DNA from: Paenibacillaceae bacterium
GTDB taxonomy: Bacteria > Bacillota > Bacilli > Paenibacillales > NBRC-103111
Length of the DNA stretch: 64,000 bases
Direction: 5' to 3'
Assembly (NCBI GenBank): GCA_029256185.1
Contig: JAQSYI010000062.1
Span: 1-64,000, forward strand
A program made the position numbers and the translations under genes. This document shows, in pieces, positions 44,372-53,333 of this stretch (positions within the stretch are counted from its first letter, which is position 1; the number at the start of each line of letters is the position of its first letter). The notes under the pieces were generated by a model that was not told the DNA's origin, did no database searches, and saw only the letters and a program-made list of their open reading frames with translations.

Positions 44372-44416
44372 ACAGAACAGACACCGTACGGGATGACCGG
44401 GCGGTGTCTGTTCTGT
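44372..44416. terminator. long hairpin between convergent genes
   Basis: ACAGAACAGACACCG and CGGTGTCTGTTCTGT are exact 15-base complements. The stem lies between the hydrolase gene and the convergent SWWE-ending gene and can serve both. Confidence 0.8.
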
Positions 44417-44489
44417 TATGGTTGGGATATCTGGAGCGCCGTTGCCAGCTTATTGTCCTCCGAACGCCGCCCAAGGAGGGGATGCCGCC

Positions 44490-45068
44490 TCAAGCCTCCC
44501 ACCAGCTGGCGCTCAGCGCGGCTAAGATGGCCAGGCCAATCGAGGAACTGGAGGCTTGGGCATTGATGCACAAGGCTTGACCGGGAGGAACGACAATCTG
44601 TCCGGAATAATCCAGCTCCAGAGCCCCTGGCGCCAACTGAAAGCTGATCAGGGCCGTTCCTCCTGTAATGGCGCTGGTGGATGTCTGCACCGTCATTGTG
44701 CTGGTCTGGGCGCTGCCGAAGTTGCTGTTAACCGGTACAGCCGCAGCCGGTGAAGTCAGGGTGCCGCCTCTGGTTACAACAGCAGAGCCGGACACATTGC
44801 TCAGCAGAGAACTGCCGCCGATGCTGACGATTAAGCGGGACAAGAACAGGGTTCTGTTCGCAGAGGCATTATTGATGCGGAGGGAGCAGTTGACAGTGAG
44901 CAGGCCCAGGGCAACGGTGCCTGAGGCGGAGGCAGTCGTCGAGAAAAGCAAGCCGTTGCGTCCCGCGTTATTCTCGGGAGGGGCAACAATCCCGGGGGCC
45001 CGGTAGGTGTTGTTCATGCTGAATATCAGTGGCTGGCTGGGCTCATTAAATACTTGTTCATTGGTCAA
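44490..45068 (-). CDS. beta-rich protein ending SWWEA (paralogue A), unknown
   Basis: This 192-residue protein has a TTG start with AAGGAGGG ten bases upstream. It is rich in Ser/Thr/Ala/Gly and beta-prone strands, has a single Cys in a few strands and no signal peptide. Its layout (TYRAPGIV near 22, RTLFLSRL, RGGT, VNSNFGSAQTSTM, IVVPPGQAL, SASWWEA) is repeated in the next protein. The pattern suggests a jelly-roll or spore-surface-type protein, but I do not recognise the family. Confidence 0.6.
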   Translation of the reverse strand: MTNEQVFNEPSQPLIFSMNNTYRAPGIVAPPENNAGRNGLLFSTTASASGTVALGLLTVNCSLRINNASANRTLFLSRLIVSIGGSSLLSNVSGSAVVTRGGTLTSPAAAVPVNSNFGSAQTSTMTVQTSTSAITGGTALISFQLAPGALELDYSGQIVVPPGQALCINAQASSSSIGLAILAALSASWWEA

Positions 45069-45126
45069 TTGTAGGATCCCTCCTTATTGTCGGCCATTGT
45101 GCAAGAGCGGTGGAGGAGCAGATTCG

Positions 45127-45657
45127 TCAGTACTCCCACCAACTGATGTTGGCGCTGGCTGTCGCAGCTCCCAGACCGATGGCAACGGAGATTGTACTCC
45201 CGGGAGGGACGATGATCCGGCCGTTGTAATCCGATGAGAATTGGCCTGCTGACAATATGCTGGCAATGAGAGTGGCCGGGCTGCCGCCAAGGGTTCCGGC
45301 CAGCCGCTGGGAGGTCATAGAGCTGACTGAGCCGCTGCCGAAGTTATAGTTGACAGGCGTTACCGCCGAGCCGGAGAACGTACCGCCCCGGGATACGGTC
45401 AGAGTGGCCCCGGAGATGGAGATGCTTCCCGCTATCCGTGAGATATACATGGTCCTCCCGCTGCCCCCGGGGTTCGTCACCTGCAGCAGGAGATTCTGTG
45501 CGGCCGTGATGCTTCCCGAGGTATTGGCGGCATACAGGATGCCGGCAACCGCCGCCTCCCATTCCTGCAAGGCCTCAATCCCCGGCGCCGCGTACGTATT
45601 TACCTGCTCGGCGAACAGGGGATCGTCTTCTCTGTTGAAAGGGTTATAGTTGGGCAT
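45127..45657 (-). CDS. beta-rich protein ending SWWEY (paralogue B), unknown
   Basis: This 176-residue protein (ATG 45657 with AGGAGGTG) is a tandem paralogue of the gene at 44490. Shared landmarks are TYAAPGIE, RTMYISRIAGSISI, VSRGGTFS, VNYNFGSGSVSSM, RIIVPPGSTI and SANISWWEY. It has no signal peptide. Function is unknown; two copies in a row imply duplication. The paralogues together form a compact two-gene unit on the minus strand. Confidence 0.65.
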   Translation of the reverse strand: MPNYNPFNREDDPLFAEQVNTYAAPGIEALQEWEAAVAGILYAANTSGSITAAQNLLLQVTNPGGSGRTMYISRIAGSISISGATLTVSRGGTFSGSAVTPVNYNFGSGSVSSMTSQRLAGTLGGSPATLIASILSAGQFSSDYNGRIIVPPGSTISVAIGLGAATASANISWWEY

Positions 45658-45866
45658 AACACACCTCCTGGTCATGAATTGTTTTTCATGCAATAATCAC
45701 TATATATTGGATGATATTAGTACAATCTATGATTATTTACCTTGTATTGATTGGAGAGATTCATCATCTTTATGTTAAGCCGTGAGTATGTGAACAGCGG
45801 CAGAGTAAATGCAGTTAAGAGATTGAATGCATTGCACAGATAGACTTTGCTTCACATACAGGCTCT

Positions 45867-45890
45867 AGGGCGTGTTTGCAAACACGCCCT
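45867..45890. repeat. 24-bp perfect palindrome AGGGCGTGTTTG...
   Basis: The sequence at 45867-45890 is its own reverse complement. Related arms occur at 13783-13808 and a single half (ACGCCCTGG) at about 15579-15587, so it is a small interspersed palindrome. It lies in the leader of the LysR gene. Confidence 0.7.
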
Positions 45891-45956
45891 GGCATAAAGA
45901 GGAATGAAAGCTTATAATTTTTAGAAGCCGATCAAGGCGGGAGAGGAGCACCAGCC

Positions 45957-46889
45957 ATGACCCTGCAGCAGTTAAGGTATGTGATAGAGGTGGCCGCCCG
46001 CGGCTCCATGAACGAAGCGGCCAAGCGGCTGTTTATCTCCCAGCCCAGCCTGTCCAACGCCATCCGGGAGCTGGAGGAGGAAATACAGCTGACCATCTTC
46101 GAGCGCACCAACAAAGGCATCTCGCTGTCCAAGGAAGGAGCGGAGTTTCTCGGATACGCCAGACAGGTGATTGAGCAAGCGGAGCTGCTGGAGAGCCGGT
46201 ATCTGAATGCCAAGCCCGCTCCGCAGCATTTTTCCGTCTCCACGCAGCATTATGCCTTCGCAGTGAATGCCTTTGTGCGCTTGGTAAACGAATACGGGCA
46301 GGAGGAATATGAGCTGTCCCTGCGCGAAACCAAAACCCATGAGATCATCTCGGATGTGCGCAGCCAGCGCAGTGAAATCGGCATTCTGTACATGAATGAG
46401 TTTAATGCCAAGGTGATCAGCAGGCTGCTGCGCAACGCCAACCTAATGTTTACCAGCCTGTTTAAAGCCCGGGCCCATGTGTTCATCAGCGCCCAGAACC
46501 CGCTGGCCCGGCATCCGGTGGTAACACTGGAGCAGTTGCAGGACTACCCGTACCTATATTTTGAGCAGGGGGAATACAATTCGTTTCATTTCTCCGAGGA
46601 GATTCTGAGCACCCTGTCTCACCGCAAAAGCATCTGTGTCAACGACCGGGCCACATTGTTCAATCTGCTGATCGGATTAAACGGCTATACCATCTCCACC
46701 GGGGTAGTCAGCGCGGATTTGAACGGCAATGAGATTATTCCGGTACCGCTGGCAAGCGACGAGACTATACATGTGGGATGGATCTGCCATCAGAATGCAG
46801 CCCTCTCCAAGCTGGCCGCCGCGTATATCGAAGCCCTGCATCAAACCTTGGGCCTTGAAGGGCCGCTGTTGCCGCATCAGAATGTTTAA
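45957..46889 (+). CDS. LysR family regulator next to metE
   Basis: This 310-residue regulator has the LysR helix-turn-helix (LQQLRYVIEVAARGSMNEAAKRLFISQPSLSNAIRELEEEI). Its co-inducer domain has an FEQGEYNSFHFSEE stretch found in sulfur-metabolism LysR proteins. Gene order places it upstream of metE, so a methionine or cysteine role is likely. Its ribosome site (GGGAGAGGAG) is close to the ATG. Confidence 0.88.
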   Translation: MTLQQLRYVIEVAARGSMNEAAKRLFISQPSLSNAIRELEEEIQLTIFERTNKGISLSKEGAEFLGYARQVIEQAELLESRYLNAKPAPQHFSVSTQHYAFAVNAFVRLVNEYGQEEYELSLRETKTHEIISDVRSQRSEIGILYMNEFNAKVISRLLRNANLMFTSLFKARAHVFISAQNPLARHPVVTLEQLQDYPYLYFEQGEYNSFHFSEEILSTLSHRKSICVNDRATLFNLLIGLNGYTISTGVVSADLNGNEIIPVPLASDETIHVGWICHQNAALSKLAAAYIEALHQTLGLEGPLLPHQNV

Positions 46890-47029
46890 GTGTTGAGTAA
46901 GCGGACAGGGCGCATCTCGCGGAAAGCGCCTGGTGTATGCTTACGAAGGAGGTTTCCGCTTCGGATGCCCGCAATATCGTGATCACTCGCATCGCTTTTA
47001 AGTTTTTGAACGCCAACCTTCCCGGCTGA

Positions 47030-47207
47030 CGGACCTGAGAGGCGCTATTTGCGGGAGAAGCATGGATTATCACGGCTAACGGACTGGAACCACCTTATTG
47101 GGCCGAAATCCCCCTGGATGGGGGGGCAATGGAGTCAGATAAGAGCATCTGTGTCCGTCACGATTCAAACCACCCCGATTTTCGCCAAATAAGAGCGCTG
47201 ATGTCCG
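47030..47207. repeat. three copies of a 22-bp AAATAAGAGCGCTGATGTCCG-type element
   Basis: Degenerate copies lie at 47030-47051 (inverted), 47136-47157 and 47186-47207. The last two are 50 bases apart. They belong to the gene-free stretch 46890-47614, which otherwise has one terminator-like hairpin and two candidate LysR boxes near metE. Confidence 0.6.
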
Positions 47208-47326
47208 CTAGCTAGTTTATGGCCGACTGCTCTTCTCCGCCAAAAGTCTTGGACAGGAAACAGCTGCGCACAACAGAGGCAGAAGCAGGCTGAATACGAG
47301 ATGACCAAGAATAGCCGAACCGTAAA

Positions 47327-47360
47327 AAGAACCTGGCGGTGATCTTCCGTCAGGTCTTTC
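47327..47360 (+). terminator. terminator-like hairpin upstream of metE
   Basis: AAGAACCTGGCGG pairs with CCGTCAGGTCTT around a seven-base loop, followed by TTCTT. It may insulate metE from upstream transcription. Confidence 0.5.
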
Positions 47361-47501
47361 TTACAGATTCAGAAAGTTTAAGTGCTTTACAGCGCGAAAG
47401 CGCGTGAAGCAAGGCTGCGAAAGGTTACTTCCTGAATCGGCATAATAAGCTACCCCTAAAGACGAACCCGCTTCTCGAAAAGGCTTCGAAAAAGCTTGTT
47501 C

Positions 47502-47567
47502 TATAGCTTTTGGCTATAACCAGCAATAGTTAATTGGTGTTACCCTATACCAAACCGCTTATGGTAT
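47502..47567 (+). promoter_or_regulatory. metE: two candidate LysR boxes upstream of metE
   Basis: TATAGC-N5-GCTATA at 47502-47518 and ATACCA-N9-TGGTAT at 47547-47567 are perfect dyads spaced 28 bases apart, just upstream of the metE start at 47615. They fit sites for the neighbouring LysR regulator. I see no SAM riboswitch motif in the leader. Confidence 0.55.
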
Positions 47568-47614
47568 CTTTCACCTATGGAATGAGATCACTTCAACCAA
47601 AGGAGAATTGATAG

Positions 47615-49897
47615 ATGAGAAGCGGCAATCTGGGTTATCCCCGTATCGGTCCGGACCGGGAATGGAAGAAAGCGTTGGAAGCCTATTGGGCGGGCAAGCT
47701 GGAGGAGAAGTTGTTCCACTCCCGGCTGAAGGCAATCCGCCTGAATAATCTCAAGATCCAGCAGGAGCGGGGGATCGATGTGATTCCGGTAGGAGACTTC
47801 ACCTATTATGATCATGTGCTGGATACCGCAACCATGTTCGGACTCATCCCCGGCCGCTTTGGGTATCAGGGAGGGGAGCCGGGGTTATCCGTTTATTATG
47901 CCATGGCCCGTGGCACCAGTCAGGCTGCTGCCTGCGAGATGACCAAGTGGTTTAATACCAACTATCATTACATTGTTCCGGAGTTGGGAGACCTTAACCC
48001 GGTTCTTGCCAAGAACCGTCCGCTTGAAGCCTACCGGGAAGCGAAGGCAGAGCTTGGCGTCGAAGGCAGGCCGGTGCTGCTAGGACTCTACACCTTTCTG
48101 AAGCTGTCCAAGGGCTATTCCCCGGAGCAACTGACGGACTGGATTGTCCGCCTGCTGCCCTTGTATGCCCAGGTGCTGCAGCAACTGGAGGCGGAGGGGG
48201 TGCAATGGGTGCAGATCGATGAACCCATTCTGGCCACTACGCTTGCAGTGGAAGAATTGACCCGCGTGGAGCAGATCTATGATTACCTGACGAAGGCAGC
48301 CCCCGGCATCCGTCTGCTGCTGCAGACTTACTTCGAAGCGGTGGATCATTATCAAGCGGTGGTGTCGCTTCCGGTACATGGCATTGGCCTGGATCTGGTG
48401 CATGACGGGGGTGGGAACCTGCAGGCGGTTCTGGAACGGGGATTTCCTGCAGACAAGGTGCTGGGTGCCGGCCTGATTGATGGACGAAGCATCTGGAAGG
48501 CCGATCTTCCCGCCAAGCTTCAGATTCTGGAACGGCTGACCCAGGCTGTACCAGCTGAACATATCATCGTTCAGCCATCGAACAGCTTGCAGCATGTTCC
48601 GGTGAGTGCAGCGAAGGAAACCCGGCTTGCGCCGGAACTGCTCGGCGCGCTTTCTTTTGCCAATGAGAAGCTGGAGGAGCTCGTGCTGCTGGTGAAGGCC
48701 GGCCGTCCGGGCGGCGCAGCCGCTGCCGGCGAACTGGAGGCATCGGTGCACAGCAGGGAAGCGCTGCGGCAATCTCCCGCCCGCGCCCGCAAGCAGGTGC
48801 ATGAGCGCATCGCCGGCCTGGAGTCGCAGCCCGCTATCCGGCGCAGCTCGTTTCAGATCCGCCGGGAGGTGCAGCAGAAGCGCTGGCGGCTGCCCCTTCT
48901 GCCAACCACTACCATCGGCAGCTTCCCGCAGACGCTGGACGTACGCAGCGCCCGCCAGAAATGGCGCAAGGGAGAATGGGGCATCGGGCAGTATGAAGCT
49001 TTCATTCAAGAACAGATCAGGGATTGGATCGGCATCCAAAGGGAGTTGGGCTTGGATGTGCTTGTCCATGGCGAGTTTGAGCGCAATGACATGGTGGAAT
49101 TTTTCGGTGAGAAGCTGGCGGGCTTTGCCTTCACGGCCAACGGCTGGGTACAGTCTTACGGCTCCCGCTGCGTGAAGCCCCCTGTGATTTACGGGGATGT
49201 AGAGCTGGCGGCTCCTATGACCATCAGGGAAACCGTGTATGCCCAATCCCTGACAGAAGCTCCGGTGAAGGGCATGCTGACCGGGCCGGTCACGATTCTG
49301 AACTGGTCCTTCGTGCGGGACGACAAACCGCGGGAGGAAGTGGCCTACCAGATTGCTCTGGCGTTGAGAGATGAAGTGGAGGCGCTTGAGGCTGCCGGGA
49401 TCGGGATGATTCAGGTGGATGAGCCTGCAATCCGCGAGGGGCTTCCCTTGAAGCGGGAGCAGTGGCCTGATTATCTGGACTGGGCCGTGCGGGCGTTCCG
49501 CGTATCCACCTCCACGGTGAAGGATGAAACGCAGATTCATACCCATATGTGCTACAGCGAGTTCCACGACATCATCGGGTCCATCAGCGCTCTGGATGCG
49601 GACGTGATCTCCATTGAGGCATCCCGCAGTCACGGAGAACTAATAGGAAGCTTCGAGGAATTTACGTATGACAAGGGCATTGGTTTGGGAGTATATGATA
49701 TTCACAGCCCCCGTGTGCCTACAGTCGAGGAGATGGAATCTATGATTGACCGGGCCTTGCGGGTGCTGTCACCCGGACAGTTCTGGATCAACCCCGACTG
49801 CGGACTCAAGACGCGCAAGCAGGAGGAGACGGTTGCCGCCTTGCGGGTAATGGTGCAGGCAACGGAGCGGGCACGGGAAAAATACACAAGCCGTTGA
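47615..49897 (+). CDS. metE: cobalamin-independent methionine synthase
   Basis: This 760-residue enzyme makes methionine from homocysteine and 5-methyltetrahydropteroyl-polyglutamate. Both barrel halves are present. The N-terminal part opens GNLGYPRIGPDREWKKALEAYW. The C-terminal part has LLPTTTIGSFPQT, the zinc ligands His and Cys in IHTHMCYSEFHD, and Cys in INPDCGLKTR near 732. AAAGGAG precedes the ATG. It is probably activated by the LysR protein encoded upstream. Confidence 0.98.
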   Translation: MRSGNLGYPRIGPDREWKKALEAYWAGKLEEKLFHSRLKAIRLNNLKIQQERGIDVIPVGDFTYYDHVLDTATMFGLIPGRFGYQGGEPGLSVYYAMARGTSQAAACEMTKWFNTNYHYIVPELGDLNPVLAKNRPLEAYREAKAELGVEGRPVLLGLYTFLKLSKGYSPEQLTDWIVRLLPLYAQVLQQLEAEGVQWVQIDEPILATTLAVEELTRVEQIYDYLTKAAPGIRLLLQTYFEAVDHYQAVVSLPVHGIGLDLVHDGGGNLQAVLERGFPADKVLGAGLIDGRSIWKADLPAKLQILERLTQAVPAEHIIVQPSNSLQHVPVSAAKETRLAPELLGALSFANEKLEELVLLVKAGRPGGAAAAGELEASVHSREALRQSPARARKQVHERIAGLESQPAIRRSSFQIRREVQQKRWRLPLLPTTTIGSFPQTLDVRSARQKWRKGEWGIGQYEAFIQEQIRDWIGIQRELGLDVLVHGEFERNDMVEFFGEKLAGFAFTANGWVQSYGSRCVKPPVIYGDVELAAPMTIRETVYAQSLTEAPVKGMLTGPVTILNWSFVRDDKPREEVAYQIALALRDEVEALEAAGIGMIQVDEPAIREGLPLKREQWPDYLDWAVRAFRVSTSTVKDETQIHTHMCYSEFHDIIGSISALDADVISIEASRSHGELIGSFEEFTYDKGIGLGVYDIHSPRVPTVEEMESMIDRALRVLSPGQFWINPDCGLKTRKQEETVAALRVMVQATERAREKYTSR

Positions 49898-49916
49898 AAT
49901 GACGGCAGCATGCGGG

Positions 49917-49956
49917 ATCATATCAGGTCCGGCCGGAAAGCTGGGCCTGATATGAT
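49917..49956. terminator. hairpin after metE
   Basis: ATCATATCAGG and CCTGATATGAT are exact arms around an 18-base loop. It lies between metE and the convergent monooxygenase gene and can act both ways. Confidence 0.7.
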
Positions 49957-49977
49957 TCCGCAGCAGAACCAAGTCTA

Positions 49978-50325
49978 TCAAGAGTGCTGTCCCGCAGCGG
50001 AATACGATCCTTCAATCCTGCATATTCTGGTCTGGAAATTGTGATACCAGGTTTGTGCCCCCTGATGCTTGGCCCTCATGTGGGATTGGTCATTCCTCCA
50101 ATTGTTGATCGCCTCAAGGCTGTCCCAATAGGAAACAGTAATCCCCGCTCCCGAGGAGTCGGTCACGCTCTCTATTCCCAGAAAGCCGGGCTGGCGGGAG
50201 GCCAGCTCCACCATTTTCTCCAGCATATGTACGTATCCGTGATCACCTTCTGTACGCTGGCTGGAGAAGATAGCGGCATAATAGGCGTTTTCTGTCGCAT
50301 TTTCCAATTGATCCACTTGTTCCAT
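49978..50325 (-). CDS. antibiotic biosynthesis monooxygenase (ABM) domain protein
   Basis: This 115-residue protein has the ferredoxin-like ABM fold: YYAAIFSSQRTEGDHGYVHMLEKMVELASRQPGFLGIESV, then SYWDSLEAINNWRNDQSH. Such proteins act in small-molecule oxidation or heme-related stress responses. AAGGGAAG lies before the ATG. It points toward metE and has no obvious operon partner. Confidence 0.85.
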   Translation of the reverse strand: MEQVDQLENATENAYYAAIFSSQRTEGDHGYVHMLEKMVELASRQPGFLGIESVTDSSGAGITVSYWDSLEAINNWRNDQSHMRAKHQGAQTWYHNFQTRICRIEGSYSAAGQHS

Positions 50326-50477
50326 TTGTCATCTTCCCTTTCCGGAGTTTCTCTCGTACCATACGGCTTCAGCGATGCATAATTGTTAATATAACCGAAG
50401 CTGGAAGAAAATATAAGGCGGGCGGGTTTTCGTAGAAAAGGGTGAGGTTGGTCCGGCTCAAGTAAGCACAATGCAGC

Positions 50478-50506
50478 AAAAAGACCGGCCGCATAGACTG
50501 GTCTTT
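50478..50506. terminator. terminator for the 50541 gene
   Basis: AAAAGACC and GGTCTTTT arms flank a 13-base loop. On the minus strand it directly follows the gene's stop codon and ends in a T-run. Confidence 0.7.
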
Positions 50507-50540
50507 TCGCTGAATCTTGTGTTCGGATGCATCGGGCTGA

Positions 50541-50963
50541 TTAGTCGCCGATCAGAATACCGTCGAAGTTCTCCGGGCCCACGCGGATGGTTCCGAGCAG
50601 GTTGGCAGCGATAAAGGCTGTATAGGTCATTAGCGGTGTGACCGACGGGTTGTAGTCATTGCCTGAGAAGGTAATGACCTGCGGTGCCAGAACGCTGAGG
50701 CTGAAGGTGGAAGTAGCGCTGTACACCAGCGGATCTGTGGGCAAGGTTCCTCTTACTACGGTGATGGTGACTCCGACAAGGGCAAGCGGGAGCTGGACAG
50801 CAACCGTTCCTGTGAACTGTACGCGCGGAATCCCAACTGCACCATCAGAGTTCAAGCCGATTTGGCCGAACATCTGAGGAGTGTCAATAACGAGAATAGG
50901 AATGGCAATCGAGTTGGATGTGCTGGCATTCTGAGAGGTTCTTCCGTCTATGAATAAGGACAT
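50541..50963 (-). CDS. beta-rich protein, possible spore-surface type, unknown
   Basis: This 140-residue protein is dominated by hydrophobic and Ser/Thr-rich beta strands (VQFTGTVAVQLPLALVGVTITVVRGTLPTDPLVYSATSTFSLSVLAPQVITFSGNDY) and has no signal peptide. The regular strand pattern resembles the jelly-roll C-terminal domains of BclA-like exosporium proteins, but no collagen-like repeats are present. AAGGGGTGA precedes the ATG. It may be related in fold to the SWWE pair at 44.5-45.7 kb. Confidence 0.55.
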   Translation of the reverse strand: MSLFIDGRTSQNASTSNSIAIPILVIDTPQMFGQIGLNSDGAVGIPRVQFTGTVAVQLPLALVGVTITVVRGTLPTDPLVYSATSTFSLSVLAPQVITFSGNDYNPSVTPLMTYTAFIAANLLGTIRVGPENFDGILIGD

Positions 50964-51904
50964 GTTTCATTCACCCCTTTGGCATTGTGATACTATAAGA
51001 TATGTTCAGCCAATGAGCGTGCTTGGACGGATTGCCGGTCTTTGGATAGGTATTAGCTTCTTTTTCCGGCTCAATGATCAAATATTGGGAGATTCATCCG
51101 TGTTCTGCTAGGGGGTGTATGAAAACTCCGTGGGGAGCAGATTTAGTCGAATTTTCGTTTCTGGCAAGGCGCTTTTGTGCAGGCGTACCGGGGACCCCGG
51201 GCCAAGCGAAAGCCCCTAGAGAGATCGATAGAATGCGGAGCGGTCCCATAACAACGTTAAACCCCGTATGCCTGCACTGGCACCGGGGTTTAAACGTCTT
51301 CTTGGCTAAGCAATGAATCTCATGTCCTCCTTCAAATTCTACCTCTGACATGGCAATAATGGCCGGCGGCTTCACTTACGGATTTCCTGTCTCACTCGAA
51401 CCTCCGAAGAGAATGCCATTGCCAAACGGCTTAGGTTCGGCTAACCGGAATGCTTAGCCTATCAGGATTTGTTGCATCACCTTCTGCAGCACCTGCGACA
51501 AAGATTCGCTTCTGCACCGGTAAAGTGTACCCTGAGCACATATGTCCTTAGAAAGAGGGAGTGCAATTATAAATAATTGCGTCTTTCGAGGAGCGCTGCT
51601 CAACGAGAGCAATGTCTCTCAACCATACTTTATCCCATCCAGGTAGCGTTTACTTTTCGCTTGCTGTTCTGGTGATGTCTATATCATACCTCATTGGCCG
51701 TCTTAAGAAAACCTTCGTAAGAACCGACTAACGGTCAAATAACTGAATTATCCGACAATTTCGCGCCTATCTTCATGAAATCTTAATTATGCTCCCTTTT
51801 TGAAATTCCCTGCGTCCAAACGGCAATCTCTCCCAAAAGCACCCTTGTTTTATAGTATAATAGAAGGAGTTTTCATTTGGGTTCCATAGAAAGGGAGATG
51901 ACGA
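50964..51904. other. gene-poor stretch with several inverted repeats
   Basis: No gene can be supported; short frames on both strands lack ribosome sites. Two structures stand out. One is ACGTTAAACCCCG against CGGGGTTTAAACGT at 51254-51297. The other is GCAATTAT against ATAATTGC at 51563-51580, with GAAAGA and TCTTTC outside it. A TATAAT at 51856-51861 may be the -10 of the next gene. Confidence 0.5.
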
Positions 51905-52366
51905 GTGTTTCATCCGCTCAGCCTGATTATACCGCTTCTGATTTTGCTGCCCAACCTGCTCTTCCTGAGATGGCCGCCCAGAGGCAGGCCCGCTGCGGAC
52001 CAAGCCCCGAAGGAAAGCCTGCTGCTTAAGGCGTCGGAAGGGGCCGGGCAGCTTGGAGTAATGGCGGCTCCCTTGTTCTTCAGCATCCAGCTTGAATCCG
52101 CCTATGAAGCGGTCTCCCTGACAGGAATGCTGTTGTGCTTATTGTTTTATTACCTGGGCTGGGTCCGCTTTTTCACCGGGAACAGGGAGTACAGGCTGCT
52201 CTTCGCCCCCATGCTGGGGATTCCGGCGCCCATGGCGATTTTTCCCGTTGTTTATTTTATGCTCGCCGCGGCAGTGCTTGGTTCGGGCTACATGCTGCTC
52301 TTCAGTCTTATTCTGGCTGCGGGGCATATTCCCATAAGTTTAAGAACTTCCCGCACTTGTCCGTAA
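51905..52366 (+). CDS. small integral membrane protein, unknown
   Basis: This 153-residue protein has about four membrane helices (SLIIPLLILLPNLLFL, GVMAAPLFFSIQL region, GMLLCLLFYYLGWVRFF, MAIFPVVYFMLAAAVLGSGYMLLFSLI). It starts at GTG 51905 with AGGGAGATGACGA upstream. I do not recognise the family. It stands alone, with the response regulator gene 200 bases downstream. Confidence 0.6.
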   Translation: MFHPLSLIIPLLILLPNLLFLRWPPRGRPAADQAPKESLLLKASEGAGQLGVMAAPLFFSIQLESAYEAVSLTGMLLCLLFYYLGWVRFFTGNREYRLLFAPMLGIPAPMAIFPVVYFMLAAAVLGSGYMLLFSLILAAGHIPISLRTSRTCP

Positions 52367-52568
52367 GCGTAAGCGGTCCTTGTCCAGTGATAGGTCGCAT
52401 TCATCCTTCCCGAAAAAAACGCACTCCTCCATTTTCCATTTTAACGTTATAATAGAAGCTGAATAATCGTGCACCGGCAGTCAGACAGCAGAGGGGGGAG
52501 CGCCCGGCCCAAATCATCCGACAATGAATAGGCGCATGAAGGCGCCAGGAAACAGGTGGTAGATAGGA

Positions 52569-53252
52569 ATGATCAATCATGTACTGATTATCGAGGACAA
52601 CAAGGAGATGAACGATTCGCTGTGCAGCTTCCTTCAGAGCCATGGCTATAGAACCACGGCCGCTTATTCGGGGCTGGTAGGACTGGAGAAGGCCCGCGGC
52701 AGAAGCATTGACCTGATTGTGCTGGATCTGATGCTGCCTTACAGAAGCGGAAGCGAGATGCTGCGGGAGGTTCGCAACCGGTCCGAGGCGCCTGTAATCG
52801 CGGTCGTCTCAGAGGAGATGCAGCATGCATCCATCGCGGAATTCCTGCAATTAGGAGCGGATGATTGCATCGTTGCTCCCTTCGATCCCGGAGAGCTGCT
52901 GACACGGGTAGAGAACGTCCTTCTCACCGCAGCCAAGCCGGTGGCGCCCTCCGGGCTATTGACATGGAAGGATCTGGTGCTGCACCGCGAGAGCAAAACG
53001 GTTACGGCAGCATCCCGCCCGGTTGTCCTAACTGCCAAGGAGTTTGAAATCCTCGAGCGCCTCATGCAAACTCCGGACAGGGTACTTTCCAAGGAAAGTC
53101 TGTTCGAGAGCATCTGGAATGACAAGTATACCTATGAGGACAAGACTATCAACACCCATATCAGCAATCTGCGCACGAAGCTCAAAAAGGCAAATCCGGC
53201 CGGCGACTACATCGAAACCGTGTGGGGCGCAGGCTACAAATGCGCCGATTAG
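52569..53252 (+). CDS. OmpR/PhoB-family response regulator with degenerate receiver
   Basis: This 227-residue protein has a receiver domain (1-115) with acidic residues in IIEDN and the phospho-acceptor Asp53 in LIVLDLMLP. However, the conserved Lys of the KPF motif is Ala103 (CIVAPFDP) and the switch Thr position is Val80. The C-terminal winged helix (about 130-225; VVLTAKEFEILERLMQTPDRVLSKESLFESIWND) is normal. No histidine kinase adjoins it. It may act without phosphorylation or respond to another signal. A TATAAT at 52448 may be its -10. Confidence 0.85.
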   Translation: MINHVLIIEDNKEMNDSLCSFLQSHGYRTTAAYSGLVGLEKARGRSIDLIVLDLMLPYRSGSEMLREVRNRSEAPVIAVVSEEMQHASIAEFLQLGADDCIVAPFDPGELLTRVENVLLTAAKPVAPSGLLTWKDLVLHRESKTVTAASRPVVLTAKEFEILERLMQTPDRVLSKESLFESIWNDKYTYEDKTINTHISNLRTKLKKANPAGDYIETVWGAGYKCAD

Positions 53253-53333
53253 CTCAGCTTTCCATAAACTTAGAAGCTGCGGGGAAATTAGCTATAGTTT
53301 ATTTCGTCGCAGTCTCATACGGAGGAATGAAAC

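Noticed and set aside
47360..47614. SAM or T-box riboswitch ahead of metE
   Set aside because: I looked for the S-box core and T-box sequences and found neither; dyads fit LysR control better.
48080..49633. Open frame of 517 codons antisense to metE
   Set aside because: metE is certain, and the opposite frame has low-complexity composition without motifs.
51074..51375. Small overlapping open frames on both strands
   Set aside because: No ribosome sites, no domains and strong inverted repeats run through them.
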